A DNA stretch of 17,616 nucleotides, taken from the NCBI GenBank assembly GCA_900553265.1, contig USDD01000059.1:1-17616 (forward strand), written 5' to 3'. Below are positions 8,144-15,000 of the stretch, one piece after another; position 1 is the first letter of the stretch; the number at the start of each line of letters is the position of its first letter. The translations under genes and the position numbers were made by a program. This DNA is from an uncultured Eubacteriales bacterium. Its GTDB lineage: Bacteria; Bacillota; Clostridia; Christensenellales; Aristaeellaceae. The notes under the pieces were generated by a model. It had not been told where the DNA came from. It was given only the letters and a program-made list of their open reading frames with translations, and did no database searches.

Positions 8144-8161
8144 AGGAATGCTCCCTTCGTC

Positions 8162-8647
8162 CTATTCGTCGGCGTTCAGGGCGTTCATCCGGCCCGCCAG
8201 ACGGGCGAGATGGCCGCGCTCCTGCCGTGCAATTTCCAGAAAAACCGCGCGATGCCCGGGCTGACGCGTGCAGCCGGCAAGCTCGGTGTAAAACAGAATC
8301 GAATCCTTCTCCGAGGCGATCGCCCCGGCCAGCACCGCGCGGGGATCCTCAAAGCCCGTGCCGCGCAGCGCCATCAGTCCGCCGGGGAAGGCGATGTCCG
8401 CCGCGATGGCGCTCAGATAGGCGCTGGTCTCGGCGTCGTAGGCCTCGCCCTCCTCGCCGGCGGCCCGGTCGGCCAGGCGCTGGAATTCCCGCGCGTGACC
8501 GACCTCGTCGGCGGCAAGCTCGTTCAGCAGGGCGACCATCTCCGGGCTCTTGCTCACCCGCGCGGCGCGCCGATAGAAATCCTCGCCCCGCTTCTCCATG
8601 TCCACGGCGATGCGCAGACCTTCCAGATCCGTAAAAGCCTCGGCCAC
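8162..8647 (-). CDS. Ferritin-like/rubrerythrin-like di-iron protein
   Basis: 161 residues, four-helix bundle type. Probable iron ligands sit in the expected places: E18 in MEKRGEDFY, E48xxH51 in DEVGHAREF, E113 in SEKDSILFY and E143xxH146 in QERGHL. There is no rubredoxin CxxC domain, so it is a short rubrerythrin-like or ferritin-like protein, not full rubrerythrin. In anaerobes such proteins remove peroxide or handle iron in the cytoplasm. The start is GTG at 8647 with GGAGGG 7 bases upstream. It lies 21 bases after the DUF1858 gene, which could act as a redox partner (inference). Confidence 0.85.
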   Translation of the reverse strand: MAEAFTDLEGLRIAVDMEKRGEDFYRRAARVSKSPEMVALLNELAADEVGHAREFQRLADRAAGEEGEAYDAETSAYLSAIAADIAFPGGLMALRGTGFEDPRAVLAGAIASEKDSILFYTELAGCTRQPGHRAVFLEIARQERGHLARLAGRMNALNADE

Positions 8648-8668
8648 GGCTCGTCCCTCCTGCGTTTT

Positions 8669-8875
8669 TTACTTGGCTTCCTTCTTGGCGAAATAGTCGT
8701 TCAGCTGGCGAACCAGCTCGTCCACGTCGGCGCCGTGGGCCGCGCAGGCCATCTCAAGGCTCTCCATCACGGCGTGCGGGCAGCCCAGGCAGTGCATTCC
8801 AAAGGACATCATAATCGCCGCGGTGTTGCGGTCCAGCTGCAGCACCTCGCCGATGCTCATCGTCTTATCAACCAT
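8669..8875 (-). CDS. DUF1858 small redox-disulfide protein
   Basis: 68 residues from the ATG at 8875, chosen because GAGGAGG lies 7 bases upstream; an upstream frame extension to 8923 lacks a ribosome site. It has the DUF1858 pattern: an N-terminal IGEVL...AAIMMSFGMHC segment, then C29-LG-C32-PHA and an acidic helix. The family is associated with hybrid-cluster proteins and other redox proteins in anaerobes and probably acts through the CxxC disulfide or by binding a cofactor. Exact role unknown. First gene of the six-gene unit, 65 bases downstream of the promoter -10. Confidence 0.9.
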   Translation of the reverse strand: MVDKTMSIGEVLQLDRNTAAIMMSFGMHCLGCPHAVMESLEMACAAHGADVDELVRQLNDYFAKKEAK

Positions 8876-8940
8876 CGTGCAAACCTCCTCGTTTTGGGTG
8901 GATTCCCGAAAGATTTTGTCCAAAACTCCGGGACGATACT

Positions 8941-8969
8941 AGTGTACCGCAAAATTCGCCCGTTTTCAA
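8941..8969 (-). promoter_or_regulatory. Sigma-A promoter of the DUF1858-to-rlmH unit
   Basis: Read on the minus strand: TTGAAA (8969-8964), 17-base spacer, TACACT (8946-8941). It lies between the terminator of the parvulin gene and the DUF1858 start. Confidence 0.75.
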
Positions 8970-9036
8970 GCCCTCGCGCGTTAGAAAAAGGAAATGCGCA
9001 GCGGAAAAGCCTCTCTTCCAAGAGCGCCATTCGGAC

Positions 9037-9073
9037 AAAAATCCCGGCGCGCCGCTCTCGGTCGCGCCGGGAT
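9037..9073 (-). terminator. Intrinsic terminator of the parvulin-type foldase gene
   Basis: On the minus strand, an 11-bp perfect GC-rich stem (ATCCCGGCGCG/CGCGCCGGGAT, 9041-9051 with 9063-9073) with an 11-nt loop is followed by TTTTTG. It begins 12 bases after the stop codon. Confidence 0.93.
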
Positions 9074-9084
9074 GAACTTTTCGC

Positions 9085-10623
9085 TTACTGAAGCCGCTCG
9101 GGATAGTACTTCGCGTCCGCGTCGGCGATCCACTGGGCGATCTGATCGTTGTAGGCCGCCTCCTGCAGATCCTCCAGCACCTGCTCGCTCAGCGCGTCCT
9201 GAATCTCGGACAGCGGCACCTCGCCCGCGGGCACGTCGGCCACATACTGAATCAGATGCACGCCGCTGACGGTGTGGATGGGCGTGGAGACCTGACCCGG
9301 CTCCTCCAGCATCATGCAGCCCTCAACAAACTCGCTGGCCCACTGGGTGGAGTTGTTGGAGATGTAGTAGCCTGTGGTCTTGGTGGGCTCGAACATCATG
9401 GCCTCGTCCTGACCATACTGCTCCAGCAGGTCGTCGAAGCTCGTGCCGGCGGCCAGCTGATCGAGAATCTCCTGCGCCTTCGCGTCCAGATCGGTGTACA
9501 GCGCGTCCAGCTGGGCCTGAAGCGCCGCGATCTGCTCCGCGTCCTTCTCGGGATCCAGCAGCGCGATCTGCTCGGTCAGGTCGGTGGCCTGGGACTCGGT
9601 CTCGGTGGAGTCAAAGGCCAGCAGGATGTGGCGCACACGGCGATAGCCCGGCAGGTTGTAGGCGATGGGATCGCCCACCAGCGCGGCGTACTCGTATTCC
9701 TCGGAGGAGCTCTCGAACAGCTCCTTCTGGCTGGCCAGCAGGCTGTCGTAGGCCGCCTGCAGCGCCTCGTCAGTCACGGTCACATTTTCGCAGACCTTGG
9801 CGAACAGCTTCTGAATCCAGTAGTCCTTCGTGTTTTCCTCCACGAGGCCCTCCAGCGTGATGCCCACCTCGTCCTTCATGTAGGCCTCCACCGCCGCGTC
9901 GGCCTCCTCCTGAGTCATGCCGGAGGTATCCACCGAGGTGCGGTAGAATTCGCGCTGCTGGTCGTAGGTCTCCTGAGCGGTGAGCTGAATCTCGTTCTTG
10001 TCCTCGTCGGAAAGCTCGGTCAGGCCCAGCTCCTCGGCGTGCTGATACAGCACCTTGTCGGCCACCAGTTCGCCCAGCACCTGGCTGAGCACGTCGCCGG
10101 ACACGTCGTCCGCGTCGGAATAGCTGAACACCTGCATGGCCAGCGCGTTGTTGTAGGGCTCGACCACCTCGTTGCTCATGACGGTGCCGCCCTTGAACTC
10201 GGCCACCACCACCGGCTCGGAATCGCCCAGATCCAGCATGCCGGACTGAAGCCCCTCGTCGCCCCAGAAGGCGTCGCCGTTGTCGGGCGTGGCGCCGGTC
10301 ATGTCGTTGAACTCGTCCTCAATGCCGCTGTCGTCAAACACCCACTGATCCGCGTCGTCGCTCTGGCCGGAGAAGCCGATCATGGTCATGGTGTTTTCCA
10401 GCTCGGCAATGCGCGCGTTGGCGCTGTCCAGCTGCTCGCGATAGGTGTTGGTGCGGTTGGCCGCGGCATAGCCGAACAGTCCGCCCAGAAACAGCGAGCA
10501 GACCACCAGCACCGCCACCAGCGCGGCGGGCACGCCGCGAACGCGCCTGCGGCGCTTCTTCGCGCCCGCCTTGGAGGCCGGGGCGACCGCCTTTTTCTCG
10601 TTTTCAGCATTCGGGTTGGCCAT
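9085..10623 (-). CDS. Membrane-anchored parvulin-type peptidyl-prolyl isomerase (PrsA/SurA-like foldase)
   Basis: 512 residues. Residues 1-30 are cytoplasmic with a KKRRRR cluster, 31-53 form one membrane anchor with no lipobox Cys, and the rest should be outside. A short coiled coil (about 58-80) and an acidic low-complexity linker (about 87-135) follow. A SurA N-like helical chaperone region is at about 142-310. The rotamase domain at about 327-462 begins YRRVRHILLAF and ends SGVHLIQY. An acidic helical insertion of about 40 residues (about 338-382) sits after the first strand, which is unusual for a parvulin. The family helps secreted proteins fold at the membrane-wall interface. The start is ATG at 10623 with AGGAGG 9 bases upstream. 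The frame stays open further upstream, antisense to yhaM, but that extension lacks a ribosome site. Single-gene unit. Confidence 0.9.
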   Translation of the reverse strand: MANPNAENEKKAVAPASKAGAKKRRRRVRGVPAALVAVLVVCSLFLGGLFGYAAANRTNTYREQLDSANARIAELENTMTMIGFSGQSDDADQWVFDDSGIEDEFNDMTGATPDNGDAFWGDEGLQSGMLDLGDSEPVVVAEFKGGTVMSNEVVEPYNNALAMQVFSYSDADDVSGDVLSQVLGELVADKVLYQHAEELGLTELSDEDKNEIQLTAQETYDQQREFYRTSVDTSGMTQEEADAAVEAYMKDEVGITLEGLVEENTKDYWIQKLFAKVCENVTVTDEALQAAYDSLLASQKELFESSSEEYEYAALVGDPIAYNLPGYRRVRHILLAFDSTETESQATDLTEQIALLDPEKDAEQIAALQAQLDALYTDLDAKAQEILDQLAAGTSFDDLLEQYGQDEAMMFEPTKTTGYYISNNSTQWASEFVEGCMMLEEPGQVSTPIHTVSGVHLIQYVADVPAGEVPLSEIQDALSEQVLEDLQEAAYNDQIAQWIADADAKYYPERLQ

Positions 10624-10660
10624 ATTCAAAATCCTCCTGAATGTACAAAGATTCAGCGTC

Positions 10661-10669
10661 AGTATAGCA
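10661..10669 (-). promoter_or_regulatory. Extended -10 promoter of the foldase gene
   Basis: On the minus strand TGCTATACT (TG-N-TATACT) lies 38 bases before the foldase ATG. No good -35 hexamer is found at 17 bases. The expected -35 region lies inside the inverted repeat 10671-10703. Confidence 0.65.
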
Positions 10670-10670
10670 C

Positions 10671-10703
10671 AATTCGAAGTCTTTTGGGGCGAAAACTCGA
10701 ATT
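10671..10703. promoter_or_regulatory. Inverted repeat over the foldase promoter, possible operator
   Basis: AATTCGA (10671-10677) pairs with TCGAATT (10697-10703). The pairing continues inward to TTTT/AAAA with two single-base bulges around a GGGGCG loop. It abuts the extended -10 and covers the -35 position, as an operator for a dimeric regulator would. Confidence 0.45.
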
Positions 10704-10720
10704 TGGCACAAAAAAAGCGA

Positions 10721-10750
10721 CCCAAGGTCACAGTTTGGGCAAAATGTGAC
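10721..10750. repeat. Interleaved inverted repeats in the divergent intergenic region
   Basis: CCCAA/TTGGG (10721-10725 with 10735-10739) overlaps GTCACA/TGTGAC (10727-10732 with 10745-10750). As RNA the two could not form together. As DNA GTCACA-N12-TGTGAC is a plausible dimer site. Purpose unknown. Confidence 0.35.
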
Positions 10751-10758
10751 TCTTTATG

Positions 10759-10790
10759 GCGCTCCGCTCCTGCGGGATATCGCGCTTTTT
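10759..10790 (+). terminator. Possible terminator-like hairpin upstream of yhaM
   Basis: GCGC-t-CCGC/GCGG-gatatc-GCGC with a TCCT loop is followed by TTTTT. It lies 53 bases before the yhaM promoter on the same strand, where no gene is seen to need it. Weak because of the internal 6-base bulge. Confidence 0.25.
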
Positions 10791-10842
10791 GCCCCGTTAA
10801 TGCATCCGACCGGATTGCTCCGGCGAAAGCCCGGCTTCGCTC

Positions 10843-10871
10843 TTGACATCGGGGCCGCGAGCGTCTATTAT
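10843..10871 (+). promoter_or_regulatory. Sigma-A promoter of yhaM
   Basis: TTGACA (10843-10848, consensus), 17-base spacer, TATTAT (10866-10871). The ribosome site GGAGGG at 10888-10893 and the ATG at 10900 follow closely. Confidence 0.92.
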
Positions 10872-10899
10872 AATAGCAGATATAACTGGAGGGATGCCC

Positions 10900-11862
10900 A
10901 TGAAACCGCAGCCGCGACTGGCTGAAATGATCAAGGGACAGATGTTCGACGGCTTCCTGCTCACCCGCGCGGCCTCTCAGCGAACCTCTGCCAACGGCAA
11001 CAAATTTCTGGACATGACGCTGTGCGATCTGTCCGGCGAGGTCAACGCCAAGCTCTGGGACGGCTACACGCCCGCGCCCAACGTCGCCGACGTGCTGCGC
11101 GTGCGCGGCATGATGACCGAATACAACGGAAAGCCCCAGCTGCGCGTGGACAAGATGCGTCTGGCCACCGGGGCCGACGACTACGACATGTCGCTGCTGG
11201 CCCCCTGCGCGCCCCAGCCCGCCAGCGAGATGCTGGATTACATCCTCAACCGCGTGGACGCGTTCCGCGATTCCGAGCTGAAGGAGCTGGTGCTGACCCG
11301 GCTGGAGGAGTGCGGCGACAGGCTGAACTACTATCCCGCCGCGTCCAAGCTGCACCACGCCGAGCGCTCGGGCCTGCTGCACCACACCAGCACCATGCTG
11401 CGCATGGCGGGCATGGTCTGCGAGGTCTACCCCACGCTGAACGCCGACCTGCTGGCCGCGGGCGTGATTCTGCACGACCTGTGCAAGCTGACGGAGATGG
11501 ACGCGGACGAGATCGGCATGGTCAGTGACTACACCGCCGAGGGCATGCTCATCGGCCATCTGGTGCGCGGCGTGTCCGAGCTGGATCGCTGCGGCCGGTC
11601 GCTGGGCGTGCGGCGGGAGCTGCTGCTTCTGCTGGAGCACATGATTCTCTCCCACCACGACCTGCCCGAATACGGCAGCCCCAAAAAGCCCATGTTCCCC
11701 GAGGCCGAGGTGCTGCACGTGCTGGATCTGCTGGACGCGCGCATGTTCGAGATGAACCGCGAGCTGGCCGGCGTTCAGCCCGGCTGCTTCACCGACCGCA
11801 TCTGGTCGCTGGACCGCAAGCTGTACAAGACGAAGGACGTCCCCGAAAAGAGCGGCGACTGA
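10900..11862 (+). CDS. yhaM: 3'-5' exoribonuclease YhaM family (OB fold plus HD domain)
   Basis: 320 residues, close to Bacillus YhaM. YhaM is a cytoplasmic metal-dependent 3'-5' exonuclease acting on RNA and single-stranded DNA. Residues about 15-90 form the OB-fold nucleic-acid domain (ANGNKFLDMTLCDLSGEV, then AKLWDG). The HD domain occupies about 150-290 with H161/H162, H192-D193 (ILHDLCK), H220, H252-H253 (SHHDLPEYGSPK) and D280. The ATG at 10900 is 6 bases after GGAGGG. An ATG two codons earlier directly abuts that site and is less likely, and the frame extension to 10843 starts inside the -35 box. Single-gene unit with its own promoter and terminator. Confidence 0.94.
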   Translation: MKPQPRLAEMIKGQMFDGFLLTRAASQRTSANGNKFLDMTLCDLSGEVNAKLWDGYTPAPNVADVLRVRGMMTEYNGKPQLRVDKMRLATGADDYDMSLLAPCAPQPASEMLDYILNRVDAFRDSELKELVLTRLEECGDRLNYYPAASKLHHAERSGLLHHTSTMLRMAGMVCEVYPTLNADLLAAGVILHDLCKLTEMDADEIGMVSDYTAEGMLIGHLVRGVSELDRCGRSLGVRRELLLLLEHMILSHHDLPEYGSPKKPMFPEAEVLHVLDLLDARMFEMNRELAGVQPGCFTDRIWSLDRKLYKTKDVPEKSGD

Positions 11863-11867
11863 GTGTG

Positions 11868-11916
11868 AAAACCCCCGCCCGCGGAAGCGTTTGCCGCGGG
11901 CGGGGGTTGGCTTTTT
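11868..11916. terminator. Bidirectional terminator between yhaM and the surface-polymer operon
   Basis: A perfect 15-bp GC-rich stem (11870-11884 with 11894-11908, core CCCCCGCCCGCGG) with a 9-nt loop. The plus strand continues GGCTTTTTG. The minus strand continues from the stem into TTTTCACAC. It starts 7 bases after the yhaM stop and about 60 bases downstream of the minus-strand operon end. Confidence 0.93.
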
Positions 11917-11967
11917 GATGGGATGAATCGAGCGTCTCAACGGTACGCCGCACAATGCGTCTGTCCC

Positions 11968-13119
11968 TCACCGCTCAATGCGGTCGGCGATCCACTTGGC
12001 CACGTCCTGCGCCGAACGGCCGGTCTCCGTCGCGCCGTAGAAGCGCAGCACGTCCTCGCCGCGGAGAGGCAGACGGGGAAAATCGCTCAGCAGAGCCATC
12101 AGCGCCTCCTCGGATTCCGCGCGCAGATAGGGACAGGTCTTCAGGTCGAAGTACATCTCGCGATCGTCCGAGACAAACTGACTCAGATCGGGCTGATAGA
12201 GGATGGTCGGACGGTTCAGCAGCGCGTAATCGCCCGCGGAGGAGCTGTAGTCGGTAATCAGCAGATCGGCGGCCAGCAGCAGCTCGGACATCTCCGGCCA
12301 TGCGGTCACGTCGCGCACGTCGCTCTCGGGCGCGGCCTCAATGGCGCGGTTCTGGTCGTGAGCGCGGGTCAGGCAGAGCCATTCCTCGCCCGTGGCCGTC
12401 CGCAGCGCCCGAAGGGCGCGGCCCACGTCGAAGCCCGCCTTCTGGGCATGACCCGCCGTGGAATCCCGGAACGTGGGCGCGTAGAGCAGCACCCGGGCGC
12501 TTCCGACGTTCAGCCGGCGGCGGACGTCCGCGATCCGGGCTTCGTCGGGATGCACCAGCGCGTCGTTGCGCGGCATGCCCGTCTGCATCACCTCGCCGGC
12601 ATAGCGGAAGGCCGAGCGATAGTTCTTCGTGCCGAAGTCCGAGCCGGACACGGCCAGATCCATCTGAGCATAGTCCGGATACTTCAGCCCGTCGTTCATG
12701 TCGTAGAGCATCTTCTTAAAGCCCCGGTCGCCGTGCCACGTCTGCACATAGAGCTGGCCGGGAAACTTCAGCAGGTAGATGGGCCGGTTGAAATTGTCCA
12801 CGAAGCATCTCGCCCGGGACAGCTCCGTCAGCGCCTTCAGTCTGTGGGGCGGCACCACGCGCACGTAGTCCGGCGCGTCGGCGGGATCCTCCAGCTGCCA
12901 GACGATCTCCACGTCCGGGCGCAGCGCGTGCAGCGCCTCGGAGATGAACCGCGGGCTGTCGGAATAGGCCCTTCCCTTGAAGCTGGAAAAGAACACGCGC
13001 TTCGGCGCGATTCCGCCCAGACGGTTCTGCAGGCGCATCCACGTCCGACCGGACAGGCTGCGCGCCGCCAGCAGCGCGTGGTAGATTCCCCTGTTTTTTC
13101 GAATAAAGCTCAGATTCAT
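11968..13119 (-). CDS. CDP-glycerol glycerophosphotransferase family protein (TagF/TagB-like)
   Basis: 383 residues. The family transfers glycerol-phosphate or ribitol-phosphate units from the CDP-activated form to a membrane-linked glycan at the cytoplasmic face. Motifs: QTWHG (126-130, catalytic-type His), SDFGTKNYRSAF (159-170), GMPRND (181-186), APTFRDS (214-220) and ITDYSSS (288-294), followed by a DDREMYFDL segment. It is at the short end of the family, with essentially only the catalytic GT-B-like domain and a basic N-terminus that may bind the membrane. Whether it primes (TagB) or polymerises (TagF/TarL) cannot be told. The start ATG overlaps the upstream stop as ATGA (13116-13119), so it is coupled to the epimerase. 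Last gene of the operon. Confidence 0.9.
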   Translation of the reverse strand: MNLSFIRKNRGIYHALLAARSLSGRTWMRLQNRLGGIAPKRVFFSSFKGRAYSDSPRFISEALHALRPDVEIVWQLEDPADAPDYVRVVPPHRLKALTELSRARCFVDNFNRPIYLLKFPGQLYVQTWHGDRGFKKMLYDMNDGLKYPDYAQMDLAVSGSDFGTKNYRSAFRYAGEVMQTGMPRNDALVHPDEARIADVRRRLNVGSARVLLYAPTFRDSTAGHAQKAGFDVGRALRALRTATGEEWLCLTRAHDQNRAIEAAPESDVRDVTAWPEMSELLLAADLLITDYSSSAGDYALLNRPTILYQPDLSQFVSDDREMYFDLKTCPYLRAESEEALMALLSDFPRLPLRGEDVLRFYGATETGRSAQDVAKWIADRIER

Positions 13120-14162
13120 TTCAGCGCCTCGCCGCTCAGAATTTTCAGCGTGTGCTCCAAGCCTTCCTCCAGCGAAAACCGCGGCCGCCAGCCCAGCGCC
13201 TCCAGCTTGTCCGGGCGCTGCACCGCGCGGGTCACGACGGAATAGCCCTGCCTTTCTGCGTCGGTGGGCAGATCGAAGGTCACGCGCACGCCCGCCAGCC
13301 GCGCCAGCGTCTCGGCGTATTCGCGGATGGACGCGACGCTTCCCCGGTTGGCCACGTTGTAGGCCTCGCCGGAAGCGCCTGAGAGCAGAAGGGTCAGCAG
13401 CGCGCCGGCCGCGTCGGCGGCGTAGCAGTAGGAGCGCACCTGACTGCCCGCGCTCTTGAGCACGACGTCCTCGCCCGCCAGCGCCCTGCGCAGAAACTGC
13501 GCGTCGGCGCGGGAATTGCCGGGCGTGACCGTGGGGCCGTAGGTGTAGCACAGCCGCGCCGCCACCGCGTCCACGGCGTACTGCCGGACGTAGGACGCGC
13601 AGAGCGTCTCCGCGGCGCGCTTGCTCTCGGGATAGCAGGAGCGCGGGTTCATGGGGTCGATTTTCCCGAAATCGCCCTCGGAAAAGCCCTCCAAAATGGA
13701 CGGATTCTCGCCGTAGATCTCCCCCGTGGACAGGAACAGCAGCCGTCCGTGCCCCTGAGCGCGCAGCTGCTCCAGCAGCGCCCGCACGCCCTCGAAATTG
13801 CCCAGCATCGTGCCCACCGGGTCGGCGGAGAAGGCCGCCGGATGGGCGTTGGCCGCGGCATGGACGATGAAGTCCGCCTCGGGCAGCTTTCCCGGCCGGG
13901 TCAGATCCATGGAAATGGCGCGCACGCTGTCCCACCCGACGAACCGCGCCCTCGCGCGCTCCGCGTCGCGGCTCACGGCCACGAGCTTCAGCTCCAACCC
14001 CTCCTCGCGGCTGGCCAGCGCCAGCGCGTCGGTCAGGAATGCGCCCACCAGCCCCGTCGCGCCGGTGATGAGCACCGTCCGGCCGCGCAGCGGCTCAAGC
14101 GACGGCGCGGCGGCGCGCACGGCGGCCAGATCCTGCCGGTACACGGGATGGTCAGTTCGCAT
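13116..14162 (-). CDS. NAD-dependent epimerase/dehydratase (extended SDR family)
   Basis: 348 residues. N-terminal Rossmann motif GATGLVG (34-40), HAAANAHP (101-108), S145 in FLSTGEIYG, Y177-PES-K181 catalytic pair and the RSYCYAAD segment (243-250) identify an extended SDR like nucleotide-sugar epimerases and dehydratases. The substrate is unknown. Placed between LicD and the TagF-like polymerase and downstream of a cytidylyltransferase, it may act on a CDP-linked sugar or make the polyol or sugar precursor. ATG with GGAGGAG upstream; it overlaps the end of licD by 11 bases and the TagF-like start by 4, so all three are translationally coupled. The first 25 residues before the Rossmann fold are a small extra helix. 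Confidence 0.9.
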   Translation of the reverse strand: MRTDHPVYRQDLAAVRAAAPSLEPLRGRTVLITGATGLVGAFLTDALALASREEGLELKLVAVSRDAERARARFVGWDSVRAISMDLTRPGKLPEADFIVHAAANAHPAAFSADPVGTMLGNFEGVRALLEQLRAQGHGRLLFLSTGEIYGENPSILEGFSEGDFGKIDPMNPRSCYPESKRAAETLCASYVRQYAVDAVAARLCYTYGPTVTPGNSRADAQFLRRALAGEDVVLKSAGSQVRSYCYAADAAGALLTLLLSGASGEAYNVANRGSVASIREYAETLARLAGVRVTFDLPTDAERQGYSVVTRAVQRPDKLEALGWRPRFSLEEGLEHTLKILSGEALK

Positions 14163-14988
14163 TGCGCTCCTCCTCCGGGATGATCCACGCGTTCAGATTG
14201 TGCAGCGACACGCGCTTGTCCTCGGGCGGCAGCTGCATGTAGTCGCCGTACAGGCCGCGCAGATAGGTGTCGTAGCCCACCGGCGCGGGCACGGTCAGCC
14301 CCTCGAAGGTCACATTGACCGCGCCGCGGAACACCTCGGCGGGCATGCGCTCCCGGCTGCCGTAATGAGTCACGACGCACACGCCGGCGTACTTGGCGCG
14401 GCTGAAGCTGCGCCTGCGGGCCGCGCGGTCGAGGCTCAGCGCGTATTTCGGCAGCTTGCGCAGCCGGGTCAGCGCCATCAGCGGCCGCTTGAGCCACTTC
14501 AGGCGCTCGTCGGGATACAGCGCCTTCTTGCGCGCGCACTTGAGCAGCACGTCGTAGGCGCGAATCTTCCTGAAGAACAGCTCGGACGCGCGGGGATTCG
14601 CCGGCAGGCCGTCGATGGGGAAGACGTCGATGAACAGCGTGCGCGTGCGCGCGTTCTGCATGCCGCTGTCGTCCACGGCGGTGAATCTGTCGCAGATGCG
14701 GATCCACGGAAAGGCGTATTCCTCCGTGCGGTCGGCGAAGGCCAGCTCGTAGCGCGGCGGCAGCCTCTTCGCCGCAATCTTCAGAAAGCGCTCGTACTCC
14801 GGCCGCGGCATCATCAGATCCACGTCGTCGTCCCAGGGGATGAACCCCTGATGGCGCACCGCGCCCAGCAGCGTGCCGCCCGAGAGGAAGTACTGGATGT
14901 TCTCCGCGCGGCAGACCTCGTCCACCGCGCGCAGCATGTCCAGACAGACGGTGTGAATGCCGTCCATCGTCAGATACGTATGCTCCAT
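14152..14988 (-). CDS. LicD family phosphotransferase
   Basis: 278 residues. The nucleotidyltransferase-fold LicD signature is complete: FLSGGTLLGAVRHQGFIPWD at 34-53 with the DDDVD acid cluster at 53-57, FIDVFPIDGLP at 119-129 and YGDYMQLPP near the C-terminus. LicD proteins move a phospho-substituent (phosphocholine in pneumococcus and Haemophilus, other phospho-groups elsewhere) from a CDP donor to a glycan. No choline genes (licA/B/C) are seen here, so phosphocholine is not implied. ATG with AGGAGG upstream, 12 bases after the cytidylyltransferase stop. The donor is probably the CDP compound made by the first gene of the operon (inference). Confidence 0.93.
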   Translation of the reverse strand: MEHTYLTMDGIHTVCLDMLRAVDEVCRAENIQYFLSGGTLLGAVRHQGFIPWDDDVDLMMPRPEYERFLKIAAKRLPPRYELAFADRTEEYAFPWIRICDRFTAVDDSGMQNARTRTLFIDVFPIDGLPANPRASELFFRKIRAYDVLLKCARKKALYPDERLKWLKRPLMALTRLRKLPKYALSLDRAARRRSFSRAKYAGVCVVTHYGSRERMPAEVFRGAVNVTFEGLTVPAPVGYDTYLRGLYGDYMQLPPEDKRVSLHNLNAWIIPEEERNAN

Positions 14989-15000
14989 GCTCCTGCCTCC

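Noticed and set aside
6287..9091. 934-codon plus-strand reading frame antisense to ychF, the mutase and the ferritin-like and DUF1858 genes
   Set aside because: It covers several well-supported genes on the other strand, has no ribosome site or recognisable domain, and reflects the high GC content that leaves antisense frames open.
10700..10720. Possible sigma-54 promoter (TTGGCAC then GC at the -12 position)
   Set aside because: The -12 element lacks TTGC, no enhancer-binding protein is seen, and yhaM has a consensus sigma-A promoter closer to its start.
10843..10899. Upstream TTG start for yhaM
   Set aside because: The TTG is part of the -35 box TTGACA.
10624..11955. 444-codon upstream extension of the foldase frame, antisense to yhaM
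   Set aside because: The ATG at 10623 has AGGAGG and a promoter just upstream; the extension contains no family signal and opposes a confident YhaM gene.
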